Assembly (NCBI GenBank): GCA_937951485.1
Contig: CALEDJ010000005.1
Location: 124,001-188,000, forward strand
Source: an uncultured bacterium
GTDB lineage: Bacteria > Hydrogenedentota > Hydrogenedentia > Hydrogenedentales > CAILVY01
Direction: 5' to 3'
Length of the DNA: 64,000 nt
Shown: positions 1 through 8,186 of the stretch, in pieces
Numbering within the stretch: the stretch's first letter is position 1
Layout: the number at the start of each line of letters is the position of its first letter
The notes under the pieces: model-generated
What the model saw: only the letters and a program-made list of their open reading frames with translations
Told to the model about the DNA's origin: nothing
Database searches by the model: none
Made by a program: the position numbers and the translations under genes

Positions 1-466
1 CCGTCACAAGCACCACCATGAAACTGATGGCGAAGCCAACAGCGTACCATTTGAAAAACGCGCCGCCCTTGGCCTTGTGCAACTGCACCATGCGCCGGAA
101 AAATGTCGTGTTTTTCACCTCCGCCCGCACCTTGCCGGGGTCCTCCGCCGGCGAGAGAAGCACATCCCGGTTGCTGCCGGTCCATTCATAAACGAATGAG
201 GCGCCGGTGCGGCGGATGCGCTCACCGCCGCTGGGCGGCGAGAAACCTTCTGATTCAAGCAACGCCATGGCCATCGCACGGCATGTGTCCAAGTCAGCCT
301 GCAGCGGGGCGTCCACGGGCAACACGTACTCCTTCGTCTGGTAACTGCCCACGATGCCCATGGTGTAGCAGGCGCCGGTGATGAAAAACAGGACCGCGGC
401 GGGCAGGAAAAAACAGGAGAGAATCAAATGCACATTGATTAAAAAATTCAAACTCTTTCCAGACAT
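1..466 (-). CDS. PepSY-associated TM helix protein, partial
   Basis: This leftward reading frame starts at ATG 466 and runs off the left edge of the window, so only about 155 codons are visible; it is missing from the ORF track for that reason. The N-terminus holds a hydrophobic helix (residues about 8-34, 'LPAAVLFFITGACYTMGI'), then a soluble stretch. Near the window edge are 'FFRRMVQLHKAKGG' and a second helix 'WYAVGFAISFMVV'. The arrangement helix, short periplasmic loop, 'QLHKxKGG', helix resembles short PepSY-associated TM proteins, which are often linked to metal or iron handling; that link is family knowledge, not seen here. A GAGAGG sequence lies just upstream of the ATG. Confidence 0.6.
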   Translation of the reverse strand, partial: MSGKSLNFLINVHLILSCFFLPAAVLFFITGACYTMGIVGSYQTKEYVLPVDAPLQADLDTCRAMAMALLESEGFSPPSGGERIRRTGASFVYEWTGSNRDVLLSPAEDPGKVRAEVKNTTFFRRMVQLHKAKGGAFFKWYAVGFAISFMVVLVT

Positions 467-609
467 GGCACCTCTCATCTTTACGAACGGCCCTGCCGAA
501 GAAATTTTTATTTGTCTTATATTATGCCCTATTTAAGACAAGATGAAGCAAAAAGTTCCGTTTAGGACAAGACTTGAGGATACCGGGTTCTTTTCGGGCG
601 CAGGACAGC

Positions 610-2523
610 CTATTCATCCGGTTTTCGTTTTGCGTCTTTTCGGGATACTTCCAGGTAACGTTCTCGGCAATATTCCACCAGATCGGTTGCGCCGCAATGC
701 CGCGCGGCGCGCTTCCACAGCCGTGCCGCCTCACCAGACTTGCCCATGTCAATCAACAAGTCTGACAATGCATTGTATGTCTTCATGTCATCGGGATACA
801 GAGTGAGGGTTTCATACAGCGTCTTGAGCGCCTTGTCGGTATTACCTGTTCCGGATTGCGCCTGGCCCAGGAGCCGTAACGCCGCACGGTGATGGGGATA
901 ATCGCGGACAAACATTTCAGCGGCTTCCAGCGCTTCGGCATGGCGCCTTCGCTCCACCAGTCCCGACACCCAGGTCATGTAAAGAAGAGGGTCTGGTTCG
1001 GGATATTGCGCCGCGCTTTGGATGAACAGGAACTCGTCTTCGTGGGTTTCAATATCGAACTTGGAATCAAAGTCGCGAACGACTTGCTCCAGGGCGCGGG
1101 TCACCTCCTCCGAGCAACTTTCGTGTTTCAGAATGACGTAATGGATGTGATGGACCATTTTGACCGGCGGAATGCCCGACATCAACATGCAGTCCTCAAA
1201 ATCCAACGAAGATGGTCCCGCATCTGCACGGCGCACCCAGTCCGGCAGAATCTCCACGACGCGGTCAAATATGGTTTGCGCCGCCAGGTATGCCCCTTTC
1301 AAATTGAAGTGACAAGGGTCGTAGAAGAACTCCACGCCGGGGCACCCGTGCGGACTTGCCTCCCGTATCGCCCCTTTTACATCCGCCAACACCACCCCCA
1401 TGTCCGCACATTGTTCCGCCGTCTCGCAGATGATGTCGTTGATGGCCTGTTTGGCGCGGTTGTAAATGAAACCATCCAACTCATGGGCCTGAATGAAATG
1501 CTGGCAAGCCGCGTCGAAGTCTTCAAGCGCCCACAGGCATGTTCCGAGGTGAAAATGCAATTCAGCATGGGTGTCGTCCATCTCAAGCGCCCGCAGATAC
1601 TCCGCGAGCGCCGACGGGCAGTCGCCCTGCTGCTGCAGCAGGCGTCCCCGCTGGAAGTGCTCTTCCCATCGCCGCTTGTGTTCCTCGGTCATCGGGCGCA
1701 AATGCTCGGAGGTTTTCGGGCACCAGTGCCGCCAGTTCGCGGGCACTGTACACAAGACGGTGCGCGCTCCCGCGCGGTGCGCAAGCCCGATCATGTCATG
1801 CAGATTCTGCCGGTAGTAGGCGTAGATTTTCTGCGCGGCGGGATTGTCCGCCCGCAGTGGCCGCCCAAAGGCGCGGTCCGGACTGAACGCCTGCTCATTG
1901 GAGAAGAGTTGCACGAGACGAAGATTCCGCGCAAACAAGTACATGCGAATCCACCAGAGCGGCAGAAGGTCTGTCGTCTCTCCTGGAGGCGGCTGAACAG
2001 GGCTGAACGGGCCGTGGACCTCATTGTTGCCCATGTAGATGATAAACAGGTCCGGTTCCAGTCGCGCGAGCGTTCTGGTCTGGTGCAGCAACATGTGAGA
2101 GTTGATGGCCATGTGGGCCGTATTGAACACCTCGAAACGCACGCCGGGGTACCGGCGCTTGAGCATGGCATGGAGCATGCGCCCGAAACTTTCGTGCGGG
2201 GAAGGGCTGCCGTGCACGACGGATTCGCCAATCAAGAAAATCCGGCAGGCATTGGGTTGTTTCGATTTGGGGATGCAGCAATCGCTGGCCTCCCATGCCT
2301 CCTGTAATGGGAACAGCATTGGCCGGAAGAACTGACGGTTTCGGGTAAAAAACACTTCGCCCTTGTGCGTCTTGCGCAGAAAGGGGCGCTTCGCTTCGCC
2401 ATAGCCATACAGCCGCAGGGACCATTCCACGCAGCCGACGATACCCAGGGGCAGCAGGAGAAATAGAAAGCAGTAACGCGCCAAAGAAAGCGTTATGGAC
2501 CGAATTCGGCTCATGGCGGACAC
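610..2523 (-). CDS. SGNH/GDSL-type hydrolase with TPR repeats, membrane anchored
   Basis: This is a 637-residue protein with one N-terminal membrane helix (residues about 10-32). The SGNH signature blocks are present: 'IGESVVHGS' (98-106, nucleophile Ser), 'YMGNNEVHG' (block III, Asn) and 'DPCHFNLKG' (block V, Asp and His). TPR-like helices ('RGRLLQQQGDCPSALAEY') are inserted between blocks III and V, and more TPRs form the C-terminal third. The likely role is ester or acetyl hydrolysis on a glycan or lipid at the cell surface; the substrate is unknown. The start is GTG 2523, about 10 nt after AAGGA; ATG 2514 is an alternative. It lies 42 bp downstream of the DUF6807 gene on the same strand, so the two are probably cotranscribed. 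Confidence 0.75.
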   Translation of the reverse strand: MSAMSRIRSITLSLARYCFLFLLLPLGIVGCVEWSLRLYGYGEAKRPFLRKTHKGEVFFTRNRQFFRPMLFPLQEAWEASDCCIPKSKQPNACRIFLIGESVVHGSPSPHESFGRMLHAMLKRRYPGVRFEVFNTAHMAINSHMLLHQTRTLARLEPDLFIIYMGNNEVHGPFSPVQPPPGETTDLLPLWWIRMYLFARNLRLVQLFSNEQAFSPDRAFGRPLRADNPAAQKIYAYYRQNLHDMIGLAHRAGARTVLCTVPANWRHWCPKTSEHLRPMTEEHKRRWEEHFQRGRLLQQQGDCPSALAEYLRALEMDDTHAELHFHLGTCLWALEDFDAACQHFIQAHELDGFIYNRAKQAINDIICETAEQCADMGVVLADVKGAIREASPHGCPGVEFFYDPCHFNLKGAYLAAQTIFDRVVEILPDWVRRADAGPSSLDFEDCMLMSGIPPVKMVHHIHYVILKHESCSEEVTRALEQVVRDFDSKFDIETHEDEFLFIQSAAQYPEPDPLLYMTWVSGLVERRRHAEALEAAEMFVRDYPHHRAALRLLGQAQSGTGNTDKALKTLYETLTLYPDDMKTYNALSDLLIDMGKSGEAARLWKRAARHCGATDLVEYCRERYLEVSRKDAKRKPDE

Positions 2524-2565
2524 GGTCGTGTTTTCCTTCGCAGGCCCGTGGCCCGTGGTATCCCG

Positions 2566-3480
2566 CTACGGATTGATTGATTCGACATACTCCCGGAATG
2601 CCTCCGCGATGCGGGCGTCTTCGGCGGAACCGCGATGGACGACGAGGCGGTAGCGCAGCCGGAAAGATTCGCCGGCGGGCAGGGTGAATTCCTCCTCGTG
2701 GGGCCAGCAGACGCCGAGAAAGCCGTAGTGGCGCATGATCCAGCCGGGATGGGGGTAGCCGGGGTTGCCGGGATGCTGGAAGATGGCCGCGCCGGAGAGG
2801 GGGCCGTCGGAGTGGACCGGATAGGAGACGTCGGTCCACGGGGTGTCGTAGCGGAGTTGGTCCTCGTCAATCGGGCCGGCGGCGGTGGTGAACTGCATGG
2901 GTTTGCGGGTGGCGTCGGGACGGAGGCAAAGGCCGCCGTAGCCCTTGTCCTTTGCGCCGAGAAAGGTGGCGGTTTCGCCGCTGACATTTTCGAATTGGAG
3001 GTCAAAATCAATGTCGCGGCGGTTCTCGCGGACGGGATGCACGACGATGCGGATGGTCTCGCGGATCAGTGGTTTTTCCGGGGCATCGAGATACACCCAC
3101 ACGTTGTTCACGGCGATTTCCGCGCGGTCCTCGCCCGCCTCGCGCGCAATCCATTTCTCGTGCAATTGCCGGGCGCTGCTGGTGACCCACACATCCAGCG
3201 GTTTGCCGCCGATGCTGCACAGGGGCCACGCCCAGAAGACGCCGCGATGATGGAAGTGGTCGAGCGGAAAATCCTGCGTCATGACCTCGCCGTCCAGGCC
3301 GTAGAGCGGATGGATGTAGCACGACCGCCGGTGCTGTTCCGGCACCAGCCGGGGCGGTTCCACCGTCTCGTAGTTGTACACGAAGACGGGCTTGCCGTCG
3401 TCGAGCAGCGTCAGCGATTTCCCGTCGTCCTCCAATGAGAACGCCGCGCACAACATGACAAGCGTGGCCAGGTATGTCAT
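2566..3480 (-). CDS. DUF6807 (PmoA-like) family protein
   Basis: This 304-residue protein matches the family annotated as 'PmoA family' or DUF6807. Its hallmark is 'DHFHHRGVFWAWPL' (about residues 93-106), followed by beta-rich sequence with 'ENVSGETATFLGAKDKGYGGL' and a C-terminal 'HYGFLGVCWPHEEEF'. The family is not a real methane monooxygenase subunit; it is common in Planctomycetota-type genomes beside sugar oxidoreductases and is thought to act on carbohydrates, with no proven activity. The first 15 residues are a weak signal-like segment. The start has a strong ribosome-binding site (GGAGGAATAAGCC before ATG). It is probably cotranscribed with the downstream SGNH hydrolase. Confidence 0.8.
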   Translation of the reverse strand: MTYLATLVMLCAAFSLEDDGKSLTLLDDGKPVFVYNYETVEPPRLVPEQHRRSCYIHPLYGLDGEVMTQDFPLDHFHHRGVFWAWPLCSIGGKPLDVWVTSSARQLHEKWIAREAGEDRAEIAVNNVWVYLDAPEKPLIRETIRIVVHPVRENRRDIDFDLQFENVSGETATFLGAKDKGYGGLCLRPDATRKPMQFTTAAGPIDEDQLRYDTPWTDVSYPVHSDGPLSGAAIFQHPGNPGYPHPGWIMRHYGFLGVCWPHEEEFTLPAGESFRLRYRLVVHRGSAEDARIAEAFREYVESINP

Positions 3481-3591
3481 GGCTTATTCCTCCTTGCCGC
3501 TGTCCTTGGCACGGGATGAACACTTCATCGCAGAGGCGCTGAGGCCGCCATGAAACGCAGAGCAATGTCTTGTTCTGCTTTCCTTTGGACT

Positions 3592-3609
3592 GCGGTGGCT
3601 TGCCACCGC
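3592..3609. repeat. Perfect 8-bp stem hairpin in intergenic region
   Basis: GCGGTGGC-TT-GCCACCGC is a perfect dyad in the 246-bp gap between two leftward genes. There is no T-run on either side, so it looks like a REP-type repeat rather than a terminator. Nothing else in the gap looks coding. Confidence 0.5.
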
Positions 3610-3726
3610 CTTCATGTGTCCGGGCTTGCCTGGACGCCCGCTGCGGCTCTTTGCGATCTCTGCGCTGAATTTGTTCCGGGCCGAAATATTCTTTCTTCTC
3701 GTTGGCTTCAAGCGTCGGCGTTCAGC

Positions 3727-4761
3727 CTACCATGTTTCGGCGGCGGCTTCCAAGAACGCCTCGATGTTTTCCGTGGGCGCGCCCGGCGGCATGCCGCCGC
3801 CGCAGGAGAGCAGCACCCCCGCACGGTCGTTCAGGCCGCGAATCAATTCGCGCACCGAGACGCGCACGGCGTCGGGAGTGCCCTGCGCCAGCACGTCGCG
3901 CGGCGGGATATTGCCGAGCAGGGCGACTTCCGGCCCGGCGAGGCGGCGCACTTCGTTCATGGCGTGTTCATGGCTGAAGTTGAAGCAGTTGACGCCGGCC
4001 TCGGCGAGATACGGCGCGCAGACCAGGCCGTGGGCGTCGTTATGGAAGAGGCGCACCGACGCGGGGATCGCGGCAAAACACCGCTTGAGACAGGGCAGGG
4101 CGAATTCCCGGAAGTCCGCATCGCCGCAGAAGCCGACGAGATCATCCAGCAACAGAATGCCCTCAATCGTGGGGAATGTCGCCGCCTGCAATTGGAGCCA
4201 TTCCACGAGGAAACCGGTAATCTTGTCGAGAAACGTATGCGTCGTGTCGGGCGCCATCTTCATCGCCATGAGAAATTCCGTGTTTCCCAGGAGGAATCCG
4301 GCGATGTTGAGCGGACCGCGCGTGACCGCGAAGCGGATGACATGGCCCTGCGCCTCGATCATCGGCCGCGCGTGTTGCAGCCGCTTGATGACGAACGGGG
4401 CGAGGCCGTCGGTGCGGGGATTGGGCGCGGGCGCGGCGGCTGCCGCTTCGATGCTGTCAAAGCGGCGCTCGGCGAAGGGGAACTCGTTCTCATGCCAGAC
4501 ACACTTGGCGCCGAAGGCCGAAGGTTCCGTGCACATGCCCCATTCCGCCCAGAAGCCGGGCAGGAAAATCACGCCGGGGAAACGGCGTATGGCGGCAAGG
4601 TGCGCATCGAGCCAGCGCGATTCGCCCGTGTAATAGTCCAGGATGCTCATGCCCGCCCAGTTGGGCAGCCAGGGGCTGTCAACGATGAATGCGACGACGG
4701 GCCGGTCCGGCGTTTCACCGGCCACAACGGCGCGGATGCGGTCCCACTGTTCCTGTGTCAT
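3727..4761 (-). CDS. Uroporphyrinogen decarboxylase (URO-D) superfamily protein
   Basis: This is a 344-residue URO-D fold protein of the group that includes MtaA/CmuA-type methyltransferases rather than HemE. Supporting segments are 'LLLDDLVGFCGDADFREFALPCLKR', 'VRLFHNDAHG' and 'SHEHAMNEVRRLAG', then 'LLGNIPPRDVLAQGTPDAV' and 'SCGGGMPPGAPTENIEAF', typical of the URO-D C-terminal half. The N-terminal arginine-rich substrate motif of genuine HemE is not evident, so haem synthesis is unlikely. Members in this kind of genome are usually of unknown function. I chose ATG 4761 ('MTQEQWDRIRA'), preceded by GGGAAAAG; the ORF track's 4830 start adds a non-conserved stretch. Confidence 0.75.
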   Translation of the reverse strand: MTQEQWDRIRAVVAGETPDRPVVAFIVDSPWLPNWAGMSILDYYTGESRWLDAHLAAIRRFPGVIFLPGFWAEWGMCTEPSAFGAKCVWHENEFPFAERRFDSIEAAAAAPAPNPRTDGLAPFVIKRLQHARPMIEAQGHVIRFAVTRGPLNIAGFLLGNTEFLMAMKMAPDTTHTFLDKITGFLVEWLQLQAATFPTIEGILLLDDLVGFCGDADFREFALPCLKRCFAAIPASVRLFHNDAHGLVCAPYLAEAGVNCFNFSHEHAMNEVRRLAGPEVALLGNIPPRDVLAQGTPDAVRVSVRELIRGLNDRAGVLLSCGGGMPPGAPTENIEAFLEAAAETW

Positions 4762-5127
4762 GCGATGCTTTTCCCGGCTGTCCCGGCCATAAAATGATTG
4801 CAATGCACTATAGCAGATTGACCGGGACAAGCACAGTCAACAGCATCGCTGCAAAATCCCCCGGACCTGCAGGGGCTGCGGCGTATCAACAGATTTGTAC
4901 ATTTTTGCGTCACATATCCTTCCGGACCAGCAGAGGCTGGGCCTGTTCTTCTTCCCGGCCTGCAGGCGATCCCTGCTTGGCTGTCCCGGATGTGTTCGGG
5001 GATTTCAAATACCGCTGCTGGCAACTATGGATTTTGTCGCAACGGAACACATGAAAGGCGGACGGCGCGCACGCTGGAGGTCATACCGAAAGACGCGGGA
5101 TGATGGGAATGTTCTGGAAAAACGGGT

Positions 5128-5156
5128 GCCGCAGGGAAGAATGCCTTCCCTGCGGC
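5128..5156 (-). terminator. Perfect 12-bp stem hairpin with T-run on minus strand
   Basis: GCCGCAGGGAAG, a 5-nt loop, and its exact reverse complement. Read on the minus strand the stem is followed by ACCCGTTTTT, so it could end leftward transcription. It lies about 340 bp downstream of the leftward sigma-54 promoter at 5497-5514. Confidence 0.5.
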
Positions 5157-5263
5157 GTGCACATCTACCTCTGCCTCTGAGCCAGTCTCCTCACCGGAGC
5201 CAACATGCCCCTGGCATTCCGGATGCGCAAAGACTAGGATAATTGCTGTTTCATGCCCTCCAC

Positions 5264-5280
5264 TGTCCCATATTGGGACA
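5264..5280. promoter_or_regulatory. 17-bp palindrome TGTCCCATATTGGGACA
   Basis: Perfect dyad with a 3-nt centre. It shares the TCCCA/TGGGA arms with the sites at 5622 and 5645 but lies downstream of the predicted sigma-54 start, inside the proposed transcript. It may be a second regulator-binding site or an RNA hairpin. Confidence 0.5.
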
Positions 5281-5496
5281 CCGAGCATAATGGATGCAGC
5301 AACCTCCTGTTCCAAGCGATGCGGGTTGGAAGCGAACAACCGGGGGGTGTTTCCGGTGTGTGGGGTGCGGAAACATCCCTGTATTCCTGCCGTTTGATAG
5401 CATGGCTGCCCGCTTCCAAACCGTATCTCCGGTCACGCCGGTGATTCATCTGTGGCCTGTGGCACGCACGATGTCTTTACGTTGCCGCCAAAGGTA

Positions 5497-5514
5497 TTGC
5501 AAGGATGGTGCCAA
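5497..5514 (-). promoter_or_regulatory. Sigma-54 promoter (leftward), orphan
   Basis: Read on the minus strand, TTGGCACCATCCTTGCAA matches the sigma-54 consensus TGGCACG-N4-TTGCW at all but one position, with the required 10 nt between the GG and GC doublets. Transcription would start near 5485 and run left into a region with no recognised gene. The palindromes at 5622-5680 lie 110-170 bp upstream, a usual distance for bacterial enhancer-binding protein sites. Confidence 0.65.
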
Positions 5515-5621
5515 CGATGATTGACTTGACCGGATATTTCTTAATCTATTGCCATTACTTGCATTACAACGGTATCCATTTCTGTGGCGAAGGTTTTCCG
5601 GTTTCCAGGACCCCGCACGAT

Positions 5622-5680
5622 TCCCAATATGGGACGACAGAAAATCCCAAATTGGGACACAAGGATAATTTGTATCCCAT
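5622..5680. promoter_or_regulatory. Cluster of TCCCAnnnTGGGA palindromes (putative enhancer sites)
   Basis: Two perfect palindromes (TCCCAATATGGGA at 5622-5634 and TCCCAAATTGGGA at 5645-5657) have centres 23 bp apart, about two helical turns. A half-site (TCCCATATTA) follows at 5675. Their position upstream of the leftward sigma-54 promoter suggests binding by an NtrC-family activator. The activator is not encoded in this window. Confidence 0.5.
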
Positions 5681-5941
5681 ATTATCGCCCACCGTACGGA
5701 GGAATAAGCGCCCCGCTGCGGTCCATGCGGCGCTTATTCATGCCGCCCTGAGCAATTCGGATCACAAAGCGGGATTGTGTTTGGGCGGATTGCTCCCTTT
5801 TGCAGCGCACTGCACCGCACCGCGCGCTGGGCCGTCGCGGTGGGCATTCCTGGTAAGACGGATTGCGCGGTTGAGTTCGTGTGCCTGGGGGCGTTCAGGA
5901 TGCTTGTGGAGGTCGTCGTGGGGTCTGTTGCATGTTTTGAT

Positions 5942-5978
5942 TCAAACGTTTGACTTAAACAAACATTTGAGTTAAAAT
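5942..5978 (+). promoter_or_regulatory. Sigma-70 promoter with tandem operators for the RND cluster
   Basis: TTGACT (5950-5955), a 17-nt spacer and TAAAAT (5973-5978) form a good sigma-70 promoter. TCAAACGTTTGA (5942-5953) is a perfect palindrome overlapping the -35. CAAACATTTGA (5960-5970), nearly the same dyad, sits in the spacer. Both are flanked by TTAA sequences. This is a standard layout for autorepression by the TetR-family protein encoded just downstream. Confidence 0.65.
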
Positions 5979-5987
5979 GGAGGAACA

Positions 5988-6035
5988 ATGGCGCCACAAT
6001 CCCGTGGATTTGGCGACAGCGATAGGGACGGGTGA
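5988..6035 (+). CDS. Possible 15-residue leader peptide ahead of the TetR gene
   Basis: ATG 5988 follows a strong ribosome-binding site (GGAGGAAC) ten bases after the -10 box. It opens a 15-codon frame (MAPQSRGFGDSDRDG) whose stop overlaps GTG 6032, the first possible start of the TetR frame. It could couple translation into the regulator, or be a chance reading frame in the leader. No homology is recognised. Confidence 0.3.
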   Translation: MAPQSRGFGDSDRDG

Positions 6036-6070
6036 TTTTCAGTCTGAAAGCAGACAAAGGAAACAGCCGC

Positions 6071-6718
6071 ATGGCGCAGGAAATGGCGGGCAGAAAACTG
6101 GCCCTGATTCTGGCGGCGGGGGAGTTGTTCGCCGAAACGGGGCTGGATGGGACAAGCGTGCGGGCGATTGCGGAAAAGGTGGGCGCAAACATCGCAGCGA
6201 TCAACTATCATTTCGGCGGCAAGGAAAACCTGTACACGGAAGCGCTGCGTCATGTCATCCAGGAATGCGAGTGTCGGGGGGCGCGGCAGGCGCTGGAAGA
6301 CGAGAGTCATTTCGCCACGCCGGAGCGCAAGGCGGCGCTGCTGCGCGACCTGGTGCGGGAACGGTTCACCTCGTATTTTTCGCCGAGCCGCCCGCAGTGG
6401 TATGGACGGTTGGTAATCCGAAGCATGCTGGACCCGACGCCGTCGCTGGAGACCGTGGTGAAACAGTTGATGTTCCCGGAACATGAGGCGCTGGTGCAGG
6501 TCTTTCAGCGGATCAACCCGGCGTTGACAGCGGACGCGGCGCGCCTGTGGGCCTTCTCGCTGATTGGTCAGATCGGATTCTATGTGTTCGGGGAATCTGT
6601 CATCCTGATGGTCTTGAACACCCGACGCTATACCGCAGATTTCATGGATGCGGCGGCGGAGCATGTCTCCCGGATGATGATCGCTGCGATGGGGCTTCCG
6701 CTCCTCGCCGAGCATTGA
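6071..6718 (+). CDS. TetR-family regulator with CecR-type C-terminal domain
   Basis: This is a 215-residue repressor. The N-terminal helix-turn-helix is classic: 'ILAAGELFAETGLDGTSVRAIAEKVGANIAAINYHFGGKENLY'. The C-terminal half ('FPEHEALVQVFQRINPALTADAARLWAFSLIGQIGFYVF') resembles the DUF1956/CecR domain; in Escherichia coli, CecR controls drug-export genes. It is the first gene of a rightward cluster with outer-membrane factor, adaptor and RND permease (10 bp to the next gene), so it most likely represses this cluster and itself through the palindromes at 5942-5970. ATG 6071 follows AAAGGAAAC; GTG 6032 would add 13 residues. Confidence 0.85.
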   Translation: MAQEMAGRKLALILAAGELFAETGLDGTSVRAIAEKVGANIAAINYHFGGKENLYTEALRHVIQECECRGARQALEDESHFATPERKAALLRDLVRERFTSYFSPSRPQWYGRLVIRSMLDPTPSLETVVKQLMFPEHEALVQVFQRINPALTADAARLWAFSLIGQIGFYVFGESVILMVLNTRRYTADFMDAAAEHVSRMMIAAMGLPLLAEH

Positions 6719-6728
6719 GGACGGCAGA

Positions 6729-8171
6729 ATGGGAAGAAGTGTTTGGAAATGCGCGGCGGCGCTGCTCCTGTCGGCGGCAATAATGATTTCCGGGTGCGCG
6801 ACCGGCAAATGGGAGCGCATGCGGTCCGAGCAGGCGACTGCGTTCCGGGAACAGATCAACGCGCGCATGGAGGCGATGCTTGCCGATGGCGCGGCGCTGG
6901 ACCTGGAAACCTGCGTTGATACGGCACTGCGCAACAACCTGACCATCAAGACCGCCGAAATTCAGCAGCGGATTGCACGGCTGGAGCGGAAGGCGGCGTT
7001 CGCCAATTTCCTGCCCCAGGTGCAACTGGACATGAAGTATGTGACCTGGGACCGGCAGCCGCAGAGCCGGATGATGGGGCTGCTGAGCGTGCCCATGCAC
7101 GATCAGGACATGCTGAACGCGGAATTGGGTGTGCAGATGCCGATCTTCGTGCCCGCCACGTGGTATCTGTATGCGATGCGGCGGCGCGGCGCGGAAATCG
7201 GCGCGCTGGTGACGGAGCACACGCGCCGGCAGATTGTGTTGATGGCGACCGCGTTGTATTTCCAGTGCGTCGCGTTGGACGCCGCCATCCCGGCGCTGGA
7301 GAGCCAGGTCGCCGCCGCCGAGACCCTGGAACGCGAGGTGTGGCTTTTCTTTGATGAAGGTCTGGTGACGGCGTGGCAGGCGGAGCAGGCTTCCGCGCTG
7401 GTGTTGTCGCGGCGGACCGCGCTGGAAAAGACCCGCCGCGCGCGACGTCAAGCGGGGGCGGACCTGCTCGCCGCGATGGGCTTGTCGCCGGTGGCGGAGA
7501 CGGTGCTGGTGGCGGACACGCCGCTGGAAGCGCCCGATGATGCGCTGGAAGACCTGGTCTTTGAGGCGTTGATACGAAATCCCCGGCTGATCATCGCCGA
7601 CCGGAACGTGACCATCCAGAAGAACCGGGTGCGGCTGGCCATAGCGGAATTTCTGCCTAAACTCGTCGGCATCCTGAACCAGTCGCACACGTCCAACAGT
7701 TTCACTCGTTATCCCGATGCCACCATGTTGGGCGTGGCGGGTGTCATGACGGTTTTCAACGGGCTGGAAAATGTGCGCGAGTACCAGATAGCGCGGCAGG
7801 CGCGCGAGGCGGCCTATGTGCAGCGCGAAGAGGCATGTTTTGCGGTCATGTCGGGGGTGGTGCGCGCGTGGCTGAACCTGCAGGACGCCCGCGATGAGTT
7901 GGCGCTCGCGCGCAAGGCCTATGAAGTGGAATCGGCGCGGCGTGTCGAGGTGGAGGCGCAATGGCGGGAGGGGCTGGTGAACGCCTCTGACCGACTCGAT
8001 GCGGCGGCGCGATGCGACATCGCGCAGATGCGGGTAACGCAGGCGGCCTTCAGCGAGCAGGTCCGCATTGCGACCCTGCTCGAATTGCTTGGGCGGCCCA
8101 TTACGGGAATGGAACATGAGGAAACCGCATCTGAATCGTCGGAAGCGTCAGCGCCGGCGCAAAGCGAATAA
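6729..8171 (+). CDS. TolC-family outer-membrane efflux lipoprotein
   Basis: This 480-residue protein is the outer-membrane channel of the tripartite exporter. The signal peptide ends in a lipobox 'ISGC' (Cys23), so it is likely a lipoprotein like OprM/NodT rather than free TolC. The two OEP halves are recognisable: 'LDLETCVDTALRNNLTIKTAEIQQRIARL' (about 58-86), and later 'IRNPRLIIADRNVTIQKNRVRLAIAEFLPKL', which marks the second helical repeat. A long helical tail, 'VRAWLNLQDARDELALARKAYEVESARRVEVEAQWREGLVNASDRLDA', is typical. It starts 10 bp after the regulator and ends 15 bp before the adaptor gene. Confidence 0.9.
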   Translation: MGRSVWKCAAALLLSAAIMISGCATGKWERMRSEQATAFREQINARMEAMLADGAALDLETCVDTALRNNLTIKTAEIQQRIARLERKAAFANFLPQVQLDMKYVTWDRQPQSRMMGLLSVPMHDQDMLNAELGVQMPIFVPATWYLYAMRRRGAEIGALVTEHTRRQIVLMATALYFQCVALDAAIPALESQVAAAETLEREVWLFFDEGLVTAWQAEQASALVLSRRTALEKTRRARRQAGADLLAAMGLSPVAETVLVADTPLEAPDDALEDLVFEALIRNPRLIIADRNVTIQKNRVRLAIAEFLPKLVGILNQSHTSNSFTRYPDATMLGVAGVMTVFNGLENVREYQIARQAREAAYVQREEACFAVMSGVVRAWLNLQDARDELALARKAYEVESARRVEVEAQWREGLVNASDRLDAAARCDIAQMRVTQAAFSEQVRIATLLELLGRPITGMEHEETASESSEASAPAQSE

Positions 8172-8186
8172 AGAGGTGCCAGGAAC

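Larger units (their letters stand above)
4831..5941. other. Gene desert with regulatory signals
   Basis: About 1.1 kb has no convincing protein gene on either strand: its ORFs are short, lack family resemblance and mostly overlap one another. The region instead holds a 12-bp-stem hairpin, four copies or half-copies of a TCCCAnnnTGGGA palindrome and a near-consensus sigma-54 promoter facing left. The right end leads into the promoter of the RND efflux regulator. Confidence 0.6.

Noticed and set aside
889-2307. 472-codon plus-strand ORF
   Set aside because: It is antisense to the SGNH hydrolase, which has catalytic motifs and TPRs.
5025-5339. 104-codon minus-strand ORF in the gene desert
   Set aside because: No family resemblance, poor start spacing (AGGAGG 14 nt from ATG 5288), and the terminator-like hairpin lies inside it.
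5461-5480. Second sigma-54 promoter at TGGCACG (plus strand, about 5459)
   Set aside because: The TGGCACG is perfect but no GC doublet lies at the required spacing.
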